Shown here piece after piece: positions 1-11,083 of a stretch of DNA of 64,000 nt. The position numbers were made by a program, and so were the translations under genes. Location of the stretch: the NCBI GenBank assembly GCA_030646295.1, contig JAUSND010000016.1:248001-312000 (forward strand), written 5' to 3'. The notes below the pieces were generated by a model. That model saw only the letters and a program-made list of their open reading frames with translations, made no database searches and was not told the origin of the DNA. Source of the DNA: Moraxellaceae bacterium (lineage in GTDB: Bacteria; Pseudomonadota; Gammaproteobacteria; Pseudomonadales; Moraxellaceae). Each line of letters opens with the position of its first letter. Positions within the stretch are counted from its first letter, which is position 1.

Positions 1-25
1 TGCGCGGCCCTGTTACTGGTCTGGC

Positions 26-775
26 TTACTTGTTCAGCTCGGCCATCACGTCTGCGGAGAAGTCCGCATTCGTGTAGACGTTCTGCACATCATCCAGGTC
101 TTCCAGCATGTCGATCATTTTCATGATCTTCTCTGCCTGGTCGACATCAGTGATCTCGGCCTGGGTCGAAGGAGACATCGTCACTTCCGAGCTTTCCGGC
201 TTGAGGCCGGCTGCATCCAGTGCATCAAGCACGGCACCGAAGGCTTCCGGTGTTGTCACGACGGTCACGCCGTCTTCATCGCTCTGCACATCATCGGCGC
301 CGGATTCCAGCGCGACTTCCATTACCTTGTCTTCATTGACACCGGCGGGGAAGAAAATCTCGCCACGCTTATTGAACAGGTAGGCGACCGAGCCATTGGT
401 GCCGAGGTTGCCGCCATGCTTGGAGAAGGCATGACGCACTTCACTGACGGTACGGTTCAGGTTGTCGGTCATGGTTTCCACAATCACGGCCACGCCACCC
501 ACGCCATAACCTTCATAGGTCAGCTCGTCGAGTTTCTTGTCGTCGTCACCACCTGCACCACGCTGGATCGCACGATTGACCACATCACGTGTCATGTTGG
601 CGGTGAGCGCCTTGGCGACAATGGCACGCAAGCGTGGATTGTCTGCTTCGCTGGGGCCGCCCATGCGGGCTGCCGTGACGATTTCACGAATGTACTTGGT
701 AAATACCTTGCCTTTAACCGCGTCCTGACGAGCCTTGCGGTGCTTGATATTGGCCCATTTACTGTGTCCGGCCAT
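26..775 (-). CDS. yebC: YebC/PmpR family DNA-binding regulatory protein
   Basis: 249 aa ORF starting [19 protein letters not shown], the typical YebC N-terminus. Confidence 0.97.
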   Translation of the reverse strand: MAGHSKWANIKHRKARQDAVKGKVFTKYIREIVTAARMGGPSEADNPRLRAIVAKALTANMTRDVVNRAIQRGAGGDDDKKLDELTYEGYGVGGVAVIVETMTDNLNRTVSEVRHAFSKHGGNLGTNGSVAYLFNKRGEIFFPAGVNEDKVMEVALESGADDVQSDEDGVTVVTTPEAFGAVLDALDAAGLKPESSEVTMSPSTQAEITDVDQAEKIMKMIDMLEDLDDVQNVYTNADFSADVMAELNK

Positions 776-840
776 GTTTCCTGCCTCGTGTGTAGCGCTC
801 CCTCTCCCTGGTGGAGAAGGAGAGGGATTGAACGGAGTTG

Positions 841-2619
841 TTATTCTGCTGCTTTTTCTTTTTCGCGCACGCGGATACCCAGATCACGCAGCTGCTTGGC
901 ATCTACCGGTGCCGGAGCATGCGTCATCAGGCACTCGGCCGTCTTGGTCTTCGGGAAGGCAATCACGTCACGGATGCTGGTGGCACCAGTCATCAGCATG
1001 ATCAGGCGATCCAGACCGAAGGCGAGGCCGCCATGGGGAGGCGCGCCATACTTGAGCGCATCCAGCAGGAAGCTGAACTTCTCGTTGGCTTCTTCATCCG
1101 AGATGCCCAGCGCCTTGAACACGGCTTTCTGCATGTCCATGTTGTAGATACGCAGCGAGCCGCCGCCGATTTCGGTGCCGTTCAGCACGAAGTCGTAAGC
1201 CACGGAGAGGGCTGCACCCGGGTTGCTGGTCAGCGTTTCCACATCGCACTTGGGCATGGTGAAGGGGTGGTGAACCGAGGTCCAGTGACCATCATCGGTC
1301 TCTTCGAACATCGGGAAGTCGACCACCCACAGTGGTGCCCACTCGCAGGTGGCCAGCTTGAGGTCGTGGCCGACACGAACGCGCAGCGCGCCCATGGCAT
1401 CGTTGACGATTTTGGCCTTGTCGGCACCGAAGAACACCAGGTCGCCGTTTTCGGCGCCAACGCGCTGCAGCAGTTCGAGCACGATCGGTTCGATGAACTT
1501 CACGATGGGGGATTGCAGGCCTTCGATGCCGGCCGCCAGGTCGTTGACCTTGATGTAAGCCAGACCCTTGGCACCATAGATGCCGACGAACTTGGTGTAT
1601 TCATCGATCTGGCTGCGCGGCATGGCGCCGCCACCGGGCACGCGCAGTGCGACGATACGGCCCTTCGGATCCTTGGCCGGACCGGCGAACACCTTGAACT
1701 CCACGTTCTGCATCAGGTCGGCCACGTCCACCAGTTTCATGGGGATACGCAGGTCCGGCTTGTCGGAAGCGTAGTCACGCATGGCATCGGCATAGGTCAT
1801 GCGCTGCAGCGGCTCGAACTTCACGCCGAGCAGCTCGTCGAACAGCTCGCGCGCCATGGTTTCGGTGATGTTCATGATGTCGTCATCGGACAGGAAAGAT
1901 GTCTCGATGTCGATCTGGGTGAACTCCGGCTGGCGGTCAGCGCGCAGGTCTTCGTCACGGAAGCATTTGGCGATCTGGTAGTAACGATCAAAGCCCGACA
2001 CCATCAGCAACTGCTTGAACAGCTGGGGGGACTGGGGCAGGGCAAAGAAGGAACCCGGCTGGGTGCGGGACGGCACCAGGTAATCACGGGCACCTTCCGG
2101 TGTGGCGCGGGTGAGCACCGGCGTTTCCACATCGAGGAAGCCGTGCTTGTCGAGATAGGTACGGATTTTCGAGGTGACTTTCGAGCGGAAGCGCATGCGT
2201 TCCAGCATCTCCGGACGACGCATGTCGAGGAAGCGGTACTTCAGGCGAACTTCTTCGCCAACGTTGGTGAAGTCATCGTTCAGCGGGAAGGGGGGCGTCT
2301 CGGACTCGGCCAGGATCTCGATGTCCTTGCCCAGCACTTCGATCATGCCGGTAGGCATGTTCGGGTTTTCGGTGCCGGCATAACGGTTGCGCACACGGCC
2401 GGTAATTTTCAGCACGTATTCGGATCGGGACTTGTCGGCCTGTGCAAATGCTTCAGGGGTGTCCGGGTCGATCACCACCTGTACCAGACCGTCACGGTCG
2501 CGCATGTCCAGGAAAATCACGCCGCCATGGTCACGACGACGATGGACCCAGCCCGCAAGCGTAATGGTCTGGTCGATGTGTTGTTCGTTCAGTTCGCCAC
2601 AGTAGTGGGTGCGCATCAT
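841..2619 (-). CDS. aspS: aspartyl-tRNA synthetase (start chosen at [11 protein letters not shown])
   Basis: Class II aaRS motifs: [50 protein letters not shown]. Confidence 0.97.
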   Translation of the reverse strand: MMRTHYCGELNEQHIDQTITLAGWVHRRRDHGGVIFLDMRDRDGLVQVVIDPDTPEAFAQADKSRSEYVLKITGRVRNRYAGTENPNMPTGMIEVLGKDIEILAESETPPFPLNDDFTNVGEEVRLKYRFLDMRRPEMLERMRFRSKVTSKIRTYLDKHGFLDVETPVLTRATPEGARDYLVPSRTQPGSFFALPQSPQLFKQLLMVSGFDRYYQIAKCFRDEDLRADRQPEFTQIDIETSFLSDDDIMNITETMARELFDELLGVKFEPLQRMTYADAMRDYASDKPDLRIPMKLVDVADLMQNVEFKVFAGPAKDPKGRIVALRVPGGGAMPRSQIDEYTKFVGIYGAKGLAYIKVNDLAAGIEGLQSPIVKFIEPIVLELLQRVGAENGDLVFFGADKAKIVNDAMGALRVRVGHDLKLATCEWAPLWVVDFPMFEETDDGHWTSVHHPFTMPKCDVETLTSNPGAALSVAYDFVLNGTEIGGGSLRIYNMDMQKAVFKALGISDEEANEKFSFLLDALKYGAPPHGGLAFGLDRLIMLMTGATSIRDVIAFPKTKTAECLMTHAPAPVDAKQLRDLGIRVREKEKAAE

Positions 2620-2986
2620 GGTGTTTCTGCCCCGAATCATCCGGCCGTGCGGGCATGTCCCGTACGGTCTCCAAAGGGGAGCGATTATAGCCACAGCCGG
2701 CCGGTTACGGCAGCAGGTAGTGAAAGGAATCGCAGCAACTTGTCGGCGCTGGGGATGTCTGATTTCCGGGGGTTTACCGGTTAAACCGCCGTATCTGCCA
2801 TGTTTTTGATAAAAAGCCTGTAAAACCCGGCGTTTTTGGTGGGCATGCTATTGCTGGGCAATCCTAAATCCCCTATATATCCAAGCCAGTTCAGATGTTT
2901 TTCTGCTGTACAGCTGAACAAAGCGCCATGCCGAGCCGCCGGCTGAGCGCCTGACCTGGATTCTCTCTCAGATAGGAAGACACATA

Positions 2987-3517
2987 ATGGCCGTAACCAA
3001 GAAGACGACTGCCACCAAAGCCGCACCAAAGAAGCCCGCTGCCAAAGCCCCCGCCAAACCTGTTGCAAAAGCTCCTGCCGCCAAAGCCCCTGTCAAGAAA
3101 GCAGCTGCCAAGCCTGCCGCCAAGCCAGCTGCAAAGGCACCGGTCAAGAAGCCGGCTGCTGCTGCCAAGCCTGCTGCCAAGCCAGTAGCCAGGAAGCCGG
3201 GCGCTGCCGTAGCCACTGCTTTCAGCAAGACCCAGTTGCTGGTTGAGCTGTCTGAAGCAACCGAGCTGACCAAGAAGCAGGTGTCTGCCGTTCTTGACGA
3301 GCTGTCCGCCGTTATCGAACGCCACGTGAAGAAGAATGCTGCCGGTTCCTTCACCATGCCTGGCCTGTTCAAGATCCTGGTTGTGCGCAAGCCGGCAACC
3401 AAGGCTCGCAAGGGCATCAATCCTTTCACTGGTGAAGAAACCGTGTTCAAGGCCAAGCCGGCCAGCAACGCCGTGAAGATTCGCCCGTTGAAGAAACTGA
3501 AGGATTTTGCTGCCTGA
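2987..3517 (+). CDS. HU-like DNA-binding protein with long N-terminal Lys/Ala/Pro histone H1-like tail
   Basis: N-terminal about 75 aa of KAPAKP/AAKPAAK repeats followed by an HU-like domain (PFTGEETVFKAKPASNAVKIRPLKKLKD). Confidence 0.85.
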   Translation: MAVTKKTTATKAAPKKPAAKAPAKPVAKAPAAKAPVKKAAAKPAAKPAAKAPVKKPAAAAKPAAKPVARKPGAAVATAFSKTQLLVELSEATELTKKQVSAVLDELSAVIERHVKKNAAGSFTMPGLFKILVVRKPATKARKGINPFTGEETVFKAKPASNAVKIRPLKKLKDFAA

Positions 3518-3540
3518 TTTCAGGTAACAATCACTTCTGA

Positions 3541-3572
3541 AAACGGCCGGTCTTGTACCGGCCGTTTTTTTT
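3541..3572 (+). terminator. intrinsic terminator after HU-like gene
   Basis: AAACGGCCGGT-cttgt-ACCGGCCGTTTTTTTT. Confidence 0.85.
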
Positions 3573-3660
3573 GATGCGCTGATTCTGTCGCGGCTTTACA
3601 GCCTTCATTCTTTCACGTATATACCCGCGAACAGTGAGATTCCTTGTTTAAGAGGTTCCC

Positions 3661-3861
3661 ATGGCAGCAGCCAAATCGGACGATCTGGAATTGGAAGACG
3701 GATTCGAGGAAAACGGTGAGACGGAGAATGACGAAGTGGCCAAGGCCAACGCCGTCAAGAATTCCCTTACCAAACGTCGGGTGATTGACGAACTCCTTGA
3801 GGAGCGTCGCCTGCAGCGCAAGCTGCGCGACTTCGACTTCGATCTGGACGACGACAAATAA
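3661..3861 (+). CDS. small acidic hypothetical protein (PA3496-like)
   Basis: 66 aa ORF with good start context and acidic, charged composition (RRVIDELLEERRLQRKLRDFDFDLDDDK). Confidence 0.7.
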   Translation: MAAAKSDDLELEDGFEENGETENDEVAKANAVKNSLTKRRVIDELLEERRLQRKLRDFDFDLDDDK

Positions 3862-4009
3862 GGCAGATATCTGCATCGGGCAGGGGTGTCCTGCCTGACG
3901 CTTTTTCTGTGGCTGGTGAATTGCTGCCCATCCGCTACAGTTGCATAATCTCTCCCCGCAGTGCTGCTCCGGCAGCTCCGAATTGATCACAGGAAAACAG
4001 GAACCCATC

Positions 4010-4606
4010 ATGGCTATCGAATTGCCCGCCCTGCCGTATGAAAAGACCGCGCTGGAACCGATCATCAGCGCTGAAACACTGGACTTTCACCATGGCAAGC
4101 ACCACAACGCCTATGTTGTGAACCTGAACAACCTGATCAAGGATACTGACCTGGCTGACAAGGGCCTGGAAGACATCATCAAGGCTGTGGCCGGTGATGC
4201 CGCCAAGGCTGGCATGTTCAACAATGCCGCCCAGATCTGGAACCACACCTTTTACTGGAACTGCATGAAGCCGAATGGTGGTGGCAAGCCCACTGGCGCC
4301 ATCGCTGCCAAAATCGATGCCGACCTCGGTGGCTATGACAAGTTCGTCGAGCTCTTCAAGGCGGCTGCTACCACCCAGTTTGGCTCCGGTTGGGCCTGGC
4401 TGGTCCTGAACAAGGATGGCAAGCTGGAAGTCACCAAGACCCCGAATGCCGACCTGCCCATGGCCCACGGCCAGAAAGCCCTGCTGACCATTGATGTGTG
4501 GGAACATGCCTACTACATCGATTTCCGCAACCGTCGCCCGGACTACATCAGCACTTTCCTGGAGAAGCTGGTGAACTGGGACTTCGTGAACGCCAATCTG
4601 GCTTGA
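4010..4606 (+). CDS. sodB: superoxide dismutase [Fe]
   Basis: MAIELPALPYEKTALEPIISAETLDFHHGKHHNAYV; DVWEHAYYIDFRNRRPDYI. Confidence 0.97.
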   Translation: MAIELPALPYEKTALEPIISAETLDFHHGKHHNAYVVNLNNLIKDTDLADKGLEDIIKAVAGDAAKAGMFNNAAQIWNHTFYWNCMKPNGGGKPTGAIAAKIDADLGGYDKFVELFKAAATTQFGSGWAWLVLNKDGKLEVTKTPNADLPMAHGQKALLTIDVWEHAYYIDFRNRRPDYISTFLEKLVNWDFVNANLA

Positions 4607-4658
4607 GCGGATTGTGGTGACGAGGGCCTGCGACATTCTGTCGCTTGACCCTCACCCC

Positions 4659-4688
4659 GAAAAAAGGTGTCCTTGGACACCTTTTTTC
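4659..4688 (+). terminator. intrinsic terminator after sodB
   Basis: GAAAAAAGGTGTCC-tt-GGACACCTTTTTTC. Confidence 0.8.
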
Positions 4689-4710
4689 ATGCCTGCCCTT
4701 CAGGATGATC

Positions 4711-6060
4711 ATGCCTTTACTGATGCGCCACGATGCCAGTGCCAATCATCACAATCTGGCCCGTCTGTGCCTGTTGCGTACCATTCTTCTGGCCGGGTTG
4801 CTGCTGGCGCTGGGTGTGGCCGAGTGGGGACTGGGTGTTGCCGTTTTTTCTGACCGGGCCATTACGGCGGCCTTGCTGTTGCTGACCATGTTCAATGGCT
4901 GGACCCTGTGGCGGCTGCATCGGATGGGGCAGGTCAGTGAGGCCGAGCTGTTTGCCCAGTTGCTGATCGATGTTGTCCTGATGACGATCATTCTTTACCG
5001 CACCGGTGGCTCTACCAATCCTTTCGTGTCCTGGTACCTCGTGCCGCTGACCATTGCGGCGGCAACCCTGCGTATCGGTTTTACCGTGGTGCTGGCATTG
5101 CTGACGCTGTCGGCTTACAGCCTGCTGCTGTTTCACTATGTGCCGTTTGAGCCCTTTGGTGGCATGCAGCTGTCTTCCGGAGTGGCACTGATGCCGGATG
5201 ATCCGCATGCGCATCACCAGATGATGCTGCATGCCGGCGCAGACAAGGCAGAAGGGTTTAACCTGCATGTGTTTGGCATGTGGCTGAATTTTTTGCTGAG
5301 CGCCGGACTCATCGCATTTTTTGTGTCGCGCATGAGCCATGCCCTGCGTGAGCAGGACCAGCGGCTCTCGGAACAGCATGAGCGACTGTTGCAGCGTGAG
5401 CAGGTTGTGGCCATCGGCGCACTTGCCGCGGGGGCGGCGCATGAGCTGGGCACGCCATTGTCCACCATGACCGTGATTGCCCGGGATATCGAACAGGAGC
5501 TGCCCGCCGACTCTCCCTTGCGTGAGGACGTCAGCATGCTGCGCCGACAGCTGTCGTTGTGTCGCGATATTCTTCACGACCTGCGTGATCAGGCGGCGAG
5601 TGAGGGCAGGGTGTCCACCCTGTACCGGCTGGTGCAGGCAGCCGTTGAACGTATGGAGGTGGTACACCCGGCGCGTCAGTTCTCGCTGCTGCTGCAACTG
5701 GAGGATTTGCCGATCACGGTGCCCGCAACCTTGCCGCAGGTATTGGTGAATCTTCTCGATAATGCGGCACAGGCAGCACGCCAGTTGGTGAACATCAAGG
5801 TTCATGGCAACGACACCTGGTGCCTTGTTGATATCTGCGACGATGGCAAGGGGATTGAGCCTGATGTTGCCCGGCGTCTGGGGCAGCCATTCGTGAGCGA
5901 CAAGGCGGATGGCATGGGCATCGGCTACTTTCTGAGTAATGCCAGCATCAATCCTCTCGGCGGTCGCATTGAAGTGACCTCGCGCCCGGAAGGGGGAACC
6001 TGCACCCGGCTCTGCCTGCCATGGGCAGCATTTGCTGCGTCTGCTGGAGTGGCCAAATGA
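4711..6060 (+). CDS. RegB/PrrB/RoxS-family membrane sensor histidine kinase
   Basis: Multiple TM segments, H-box AAGAAHELGTPLSTM typical of the RegB family, N/G boxes NLLDNAAQAAR and DICDDGKGIEP; start has AGGA 5-6 nt upstream. Confidence 0.9.
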   Translation: MPLLMRHDASANHHNLARLCLLRTILLAGLLLALGVAEWGLGVAVFSDRAITAALLLLTMFNGWTLWRLHRMGQVSEAELFAQLLIDVVLMTIILYRTGGSTNPFVSWYLVPLTIAAATLRIGFTVVLALLTLSAYSLLLFHYVPFEPFGGMQLSSGVALMPDDPHAHHQMMLHAGADKAEGFNLHVFGMWLNFLLSAGLIAFFVSRMSHALREQDQRLSEQHERLLQREQVVAIGALAAGAAHELGTPLSTMTVIARDIEQELPADSPLREDVSMLRRQLSLCRDILHDLRDQAASEGRVSTLYRLVQAAVERMEVVHPARQFSLLLQLEDLPITVPATLPQVLVNLLDNAAQAARQLVNIKVHGNDTWCLVDICDDGKGIEPDVARRLGQPFVSDKADGMGIGYFLSNASINPLGGRIEVTSRPEGGTCTRLCLPWAAFAASAGVAK

Positions 6061-6593
6061 AGCGGATACTGGTGGTGGAGGATGACGAGGCATTCCGTCA
6101 TACCCTTGCCCGGTCATTGCGCCGGCGCGGTATCGAGGCGATCGAAGCAGCCAACGGCGAGTCAGCCTGCCGGATACTGCGCGAGCAGTCAGCACCGGTG
6201 GATGCCTGCATTCTTGATCTGAAACTGGAGGGGGAGTCGGGGCTGCACCTGTTGCCGGCCTTGCTGGCCATTCGTCCCGGACTGGCCGTGGTTGTGCTGA
6301 CGGGGTACGCCAGTATTGCCACCGCCGTGGAAGCCGTGAAGCTGGGCGCAGTCAATTACCTCAGCAAGCCTGCCGATACGGATGAAATCCTGGCGGCGCT
6401 GGAGGGTCATGCTCATGTCGATGCAGAAGATGTGCTTGATGCACAGCCCATGTCCGTGGACCGGCTGGAGTGGGAGCATATCCAGCGTGTACTGACCGAG
6501 AATCAGGGTAATATTTCTGAAACGGCACGTGCCTTGGGCATGCATCGCCGCACCCTGCAGCGCAAGCTGCAAAAACGTCCGGTCAGAAGATAA
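6057..6593 (+). CDS. RegA/PrrA/RoxR-family response regulator
   Basis: [25 protein letters not shown] receiver plus Fis-type [30 protein letters not shown] overlap with kinase. Confidence 0.92.
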   Translation: MKRILVVEDDEAFRHTLARSLRRRGIEAIEAANGESACRILREQSAPVDACILDLKLEGESGLHLLPALLAIRPGLAVVVLTGYASIATAVEAVKLGAVNYLSKPADTDEILAALEGHAHVDAEDVLDAQPMSVDRLEWEHIQRVLTENQGNISETARALGMHRRTLQRKLQKRPVRR

Positions 6594-6598
6594 CAGGC

Positions 6599-7126
6599 AT
6601 GTCCCGCTATCGCCCCCCAGCCAATACTCCCCGTACCGCGCTTATCACCCCGGAAGGTCACAAGGTGCTGACTGATGAACTCGATTTTCTCTGGCGTGTT
6701 CGTCGGCCGGAGGTGACGCGAGCCGTTTCCGAGGCCGCAGCCATGGGTGACCGCTCCGAGAACGCGGAGTACATCTACGGCAAGAAACTGTTGCGCGAGA
6801 TTGATCGCCGGGTGCGCTTTCTGACCAAGCGTCTGGAGGTGCTCAAGGTGGTGGATCAGAAGCCAACCGACCCTTCGCGCATATTTTTTGGTGCATGGGT
6901 AGAGGTCGAGGATGCGGATACTGGCGAAAGCCTGTCGTTCCGCATTGTTGGCCCTGATGAAATCGACACGCAGAAACACTGGATCAGTATTGATGCCCCG
7001 ATGGCCAGGGCCATGCTGAAAAAGACCGTGGATGATGAAGTGGTGGTTGAACGGCCTGTCGGGCGCGGCGTGTTTTATGTGCTCTCTGTGTCCTACTGCC
7101 CGCCCGGGACACAGACCGGGCAATAG
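6599..7126 (+). CDS. greB: transcription elongation factor GreB
   Basis: [50 protein letters not shown]. Confidence 0.95.
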   Translation: MSRYRPPANTPRTALITPEGHKVLTDELDFLWRVRRPEVTRAVSEAAAMGDRSENAEYIYGKKLLREIDRRVRFLTKRLEVLKVVDQKPTDPSRIFFGAWVEVEDADTGESLSFRIVGPDEIDTQKHWISIDAPMARAMLKKTVDDEVVVERPVGRGVFYVLSVSYCPPGTQTGQ

Positions 7127-7762
7127 TCAGCCTTGTGAGCGTGCCGCGAGCTTGTGTCTGGCCCAGGCAATGACGCCAGGCATGACGCTGATGCCAATAA
7201 TGGCAAATATCACCAGCGTGAAATTTTCCTTCACTACCGGCAGGTTGCCAAAGTAATAGCCCAGCACCACGAATGACACCACCCACAATGCCGCCCCCAC
7301 CAGATTGAACGCCAGAAAGCGCGGGTACCGCATGGCGCCGACACCGGCCACGAAGGGGGCAAAGGTACGAATGATGGGCATGAAGCGGGCAATGATGATG
7401 GTCTTGCCGCCATGCCGCTCAAAAAAGGCACGTGTCTGCAGCAGGTATTCACGTTTGATGAAGCGGTTTTCGTGCTCAAAGACCTTGGGGCCGATGTAAT
7501 GGCCGATGTGGTAATTGACGGTATCGCCCAGCGCCGCTGCCACGAACAGCAACAGGCAGAGCACGGCAGGGTCCATGGCGCCGGTGGCCGCAATGGCGCC
7601 GGCTGCAAACAGCAGGCTGTCGCCAGGCAGCAGCGGCATGACCACAAAGCCGGTTTCCACAAAGACAATCAGGAAAAGCAGGGCGTATACCCAGATGCCG
7701 TTTGCCGCCACGAATTCGGTCAGGTGCCGGTCGACATGCAGGATGAAATCAATCAGTTCCAT
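7127..7762 (-). CDS. DedA family membrane protein
   Basis: [55 protein letters not shown]. Confidence 0.93.
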   Translation of the reverse strand: MELIDFILHVDRHLTEFVAANGIWVYALLFLIVFVETGFVVMPLLPGDSLLFAAGAIAATGAMDPAVLCLLLFVAAALGDTVNYHIGHYIGPKVFEHENRFIKREYLLQTRAFFERHGGKTIIIARFMPIIRTFAPFVAGVGAMRYPRFLAFNLVGAALWVVSFVVLGYYFGNLPVVKENFTLVIFAIIGISVMPGVIAWARHKLAARSQG

Positions 7763-7852
7763 GAGGATGGGGGTCTCAAGAGGATCGCGGCATCTTACCA
7801 GAGCAGGATGTGAGTCTGCCCCGGTCAGTGACGTAAAGATTTGAAACCGGCG

Positions 7853-8824
7853 TCAGATAAAGTTTCTCAGCATCAGTTCGGGCGGGTGCGGCTCCATGTA
7901 AACCTGCTTCTCAATGTAAGCATTCGGATGGCGCTTCAGGTGGTGGCGCAGCAGGGTAAATGGCGCAATCAGTGGGACCTGCCCCTGACGATACGATTCA
8001 ATCAGGCGAACCAGTTCCTGCTTGCTGTTGCTGTCCAGTTCATGTTTTACATAGCCCATGAGGTGTTGCAGGACGTTGGCGTGATTGTTGTTGGTGGCAA
8101 CCTTTTTCAGGGTTTCCATGAAAATGCGGCCGTACTCTTCCTGCACATCATCCAATGGGCGCTGATGGGCATGCGCCACCACCCGGCCCAGATAGCGATA
8201 GGCGGGTTGATGATGCGACAGCAACAGGTATTTATGCCGGGCATGGAATTCCTGCAGCGTTGCCAGCGACAAACCGCTGTCCAGAAGGTCGCGCCAGCGC
8301 TTGTAGGCAAATACCCGTGCCACAAAGTTCTCACGCAGTCGCGCATCCTGCATGCGGCCTTCTTCTTCCACCGGTAAAAGAGGCTGTTGCCGCATGAATT
8401 CGCGGGCATAAAGCCCTGCGCTGGTCTTGCCCAGCGGGTTGCCGTTTTCATGGTAGACCTTGATGCGCTCCATCCCGCAACTCGGGCTTCGGCCCATCAG
8501 GATGTAGCCGCACAGCTGTGTCAGTTCCTTGCCCTTGGTAATGCCGTAGGCAACCAGCTTGTCCGTGACATCCAGGCTGGCGGTGCGATTGCCCACGGCG
8601 CGGATCTCGTCATGTTCAAGGCTGCCCCTCAGGTGGATGGCCTCACGTGGCGAGCCCATGCCAATGCCCATTTCCGGGCATACAGGCACAAACTCAAACC
8701 AGGACGATAGGGTTTGTGTGCAGTACTTCGAGTGCTTGTGGCTGCCGTCGTAGCGCACGGATTCGCCCATAAGGCACTGGCTGATTCCCACCGGGATGCC
8801 GGTGGGGAACTGGTGGTCGCTCAC
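7853..8824 (-). CDS. DUF523 (TudS-like) + DUF1722 (YbgA-like) two-domain protein
   Basis: GISQCLMGESVRYDG, GRSPSCG cysteine motifs; C-terminal YKRWRDLL...FHARHKYLLLSH. Confidence 0.9.
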   Translation of the reverse strand: MSDHQFPTGIPVGISQCLMGESVRYDGSHKHSKYCTQTLSSWFEFVPVCPEMGIGMGSPREAIHLRGSLEHDEIRAVGNRTASLDVTDKLVAYGITKGKELTQLCGYILMGRSPSCGMERIKVYHENGNPLGKTSAGLYAREFMRQQPLLPVEEEGRMQDARLRENFVARVFAYKRWRDLLDSGLSLATLQEFHARHKYLLLSHHQPAYRYLGRVVAHAHQRPLDDVQEEYGRIFMETLKKVATNNNHANVLQHLMGYVKHELDSNSKQELVRLIESYRQGQVPLIAPFTLLRHHLKRHPNAYIEKQVYMEPHPPELMLRNFI

Positions 8825-8883
8825 ACAATCCGTCCTGTCGGTAAAGTTGCCAGCAGCATGTCTCCGGACTTCATTCCTGTAAA

Positions 8884-10986
8884 TTACACATTCCCGATAA
8901 ACAGTTGTCGCAGCACCTTTTCCTTAAGGGACTCCGGATGATCCAGTTGCAGGCGCTCCAGCCAGGCGGCAGGTACTTCCTTGTTTTCCGTCATGCTGGT
9001 GACCAGTGCTTTCACCAGCTGCAAGGGATGTTCGGCACTTTCCTTCATGCGCTGGAGAATGCGGATGATGGCAAGTTCCTCTGGTGTAAAGTCAGAGCCA
9101 AAGGGAAAGTCCGGGAGCAGGTTCTCTTTGTTAAGGGATGCCAGGCGGTCTTTCATGGTCTCGGGAAGATTATGCTGGAGTGCCTCGGGAATCTCGTATG
9201 AGGGCTCTATTTTGCCGGCAGCCCTCGCCTGGGCAAGGAGCTCCGGCTGGAAACGGGAGTCGCTTATGGCCAGCAGACGCTTGATGATTTCACTGTCGGT
9301 CTGACCGCGTAGGTCAGCGATGCCATATTCGGTGACCACGATATCGCGAAGATGCCGTGGAATCGTGTTGTGGGCGTAATTCCAGACAATGTTCGATGCG
9401 GTTTCGCCATTGGTCTGTCGCGTGGCGCGCAACATGAGGATCGAGCGGGCATCGGGAAGTGCATGTGCCTGGGCGACAAAGTTGTACTGGCCACCGATGC
9501 CGCTGACCAGCTTGCCGGAATCAAGGCCATCCGATACCGCTGCGCCGAGCAGGGTGACCATCATGCAGGTGTTTACAAAGCTGGTGTCCTTGCGCTGCGC
9601 GGCGGCCAGTGACTCATGTCCATACAGCTGGTTGATGTAACTGATGCGAGTCATGTTGATGCCGGCTCGGCGTTCCGGTGTCAGCTGGTGCAGTTTTTCA
9701 TAAAAGTCGCGGGGGCCAAGGAAGAATCCGCCATGCATGAATACGCCACCCTTGAGTCTGGTGCCGAGGCAGTGTTGCTGGATGGCGGCATATACTTGTG
9801 CTGAGTTCAGGGTGTTACCAATCTGCTGCCCATCAATCAGCAGGTGATTACCATGAAGGGTAACTTCTTCCTTGAAGATGCCGAATTTCTTGAGAAATTT
9901 TACATCATCGGTGTTTAGCGTTTCGTTGATTACCCGAGCCTCAAGCAGGGCAGGAAGAGTGTTTTCATCAATGGTGGAGGAAAGTTTTCCTGCATTGAGC
10001 AACTGTTGCAGGCGCGCGTCGTCAAATACCTCGCGGCGCAGGATGCCTGCATCAATCAGGGCCATGAAGCCGTTCACGAACATCTCGGAGCAGCCATAAA
10101 GCCCCTGCCTGAACGGGGCGAGGTTGTCTTCGGGTGCACCCATCTTGCGACAGGCCGTTGCGTAGGCATCGTTGTGGCGGTCACGCAGAATGAGCGCGTG
10201 AGCAATGGCATCGCCCAGCGAGCCAATGCCGATCTGCAGGGTGCCGCCATCCTTGACCAGGGTGCTGACATACATGCCAATCGCATAGTCAGCCTGGGTG
10301 ACCTTCATGTTTGGTGCAGAAAAAACGGTGTGGGTACAAGCCGGGTCATTGACGATTGCATCAGCCATGACTTCATCAATGATGGCGCCACCCTCCATGA
10401 ACGGAAGCTCGTGATTGACCACCAGAATGACGTAGGCTTTTTGTCCTTTTGCCTTGAGCAGGTCGAGTGCATCCAGCGTGACATCCGGATTGCAACTCAG
10501 TGAGTATTCGGTTCGTCCACCCCGTTCGCGAACCGCAACGGCCTGTGCCAGCACATTGACGCCCTGGATCAGCATGTCGCGGGCGGCATGGGTATAGTTG
10601 CTGTTCATGTAGTTCTGTTGCGCATAGTCATTGCGCAGGTAGTCACCGGACTTCAGGAAAAACTCGATCACATCGATATTGGATGGCAGTTGGCCCTTGT
10701 GCCTGTCCTGCACATAATCGAGATCGGGGTAGTTGCCGAAAACACGGGCAACAAACGGGTCGAGAAAGCGGGACTCCATGTCACTGCTGGCTTTGGGTTT
10801 TTCCAGTGACAGGGCCGTCAGGATTTTCAGCTTGAGTCCGGGATTGGCTTTTGCCCGTGCATACAGGGCGTTCACCAGCGGATTGGGTTTTCCTATCCCC
10901 AGCGGAATACCCAGTACCAGGCGTGGACCCATGCGGGTGATTACATCATCCAGGCAATCATCGATACGGCTGAAGTGGCGAGTCAT
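8884..10986 (-). CDS. acetyl-CoA hydrolase/transferase family protein
   Basis: 700 aa; GIGSLGDAIAHALILR, VVTEYGIADLRGQTDSE motifs of the acetyl-CoA hydrolase C-terminal domain. Confidence 0.88.
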   Translation of the reverse strand: MTRHFSRIDDCLDDVITRMGPRLVLGIPLGIGKPNPLVNALYARAKANPGLKLKILTALSLEKPKASSDMESRFLDPFVARVFGNYPDLDYVQDRHKGQLPSNIDVIEFFLKSGDYLRNDYAQQNYMNSNYTHAARDMLIQGVNVLAQAVAVRERGGRTEYSLSCNPDVTLDALDLLKAKGQKAYVILVVNHELPFMEGGAIIDEVMADAIVNDPACTHTVFSAPNMKVTQADYAIGMYVSTLVKDGGTLQIGIGSLGDAIAHALILRDRHNDAYATACRKMGAPEDNLAPFRQGLYGCSEMFVNGFMALIDAGILRREVFDDARLQQLLNAGKLSSTIDENTLPALLEARVINETLNTDDVKFLKKFGIFKEEVTLHGNHLLIDGQQIGNTLNSAQVYAAIQQHCLGTRLKGGVFMHGGFFLGPRDFYEKLHQLTPERRAGINMTRISYINQLYGHESLAAAQRKDTSFVNTCMMVTLLGAAVSDGLDSGKLVSGIGGQYNFVAQAHALPDARSILMLRATRQTNGETASNIVWNYAHNTIPRHLRDIVVTEYGIADLRGQTDSEIIKRLLAISDSRFQPELLAQARAAGKIEPSYEIPEALQHNLPETMKDRLASLNKENLLPDFPFGSDFTPEELAIIRILQRMKESAEHPLQLVKALVTSMTENKEVPAAWLERLQLDHPESLKEKVLRQLFIGNV

Positions 10987-11083
10987 GTGCTGTCCTTGTT
11001 TTATGCCAGATGCTTTCTGAGTTATTTGAATTGATAGTAGCGGGAATATCGGGGACAGGCAGCTGTGCCAGATCAGTTACTGG

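Noticed and set aside
838-2784. 648 aa + strand ORF antisense to aspS
   Set aside because: Exactly opposes a clear aspS; His/Gln/Val/Gly-rich translation with no family motifs; typical antisense open frame from codon bias.
2891-3468. Gly/Ala-rich - strand ORFs (144 and 166 aa) opposite the HU-like gene
   Set aside because: Complement of the Lys/Ala/Pro repeat; low complexity and no independent signals.
3935-4636. 233 aa - strand ORF opposite sodB
   Set aside because: Shadow ORF of sodB; no start or ribosome-binding support.
4717-6195. 492 aa - strand ORF opposite the sensor kinase
   Set aside because: His/Gln/Arg-rich shadow ORF of a well-supported kinase.
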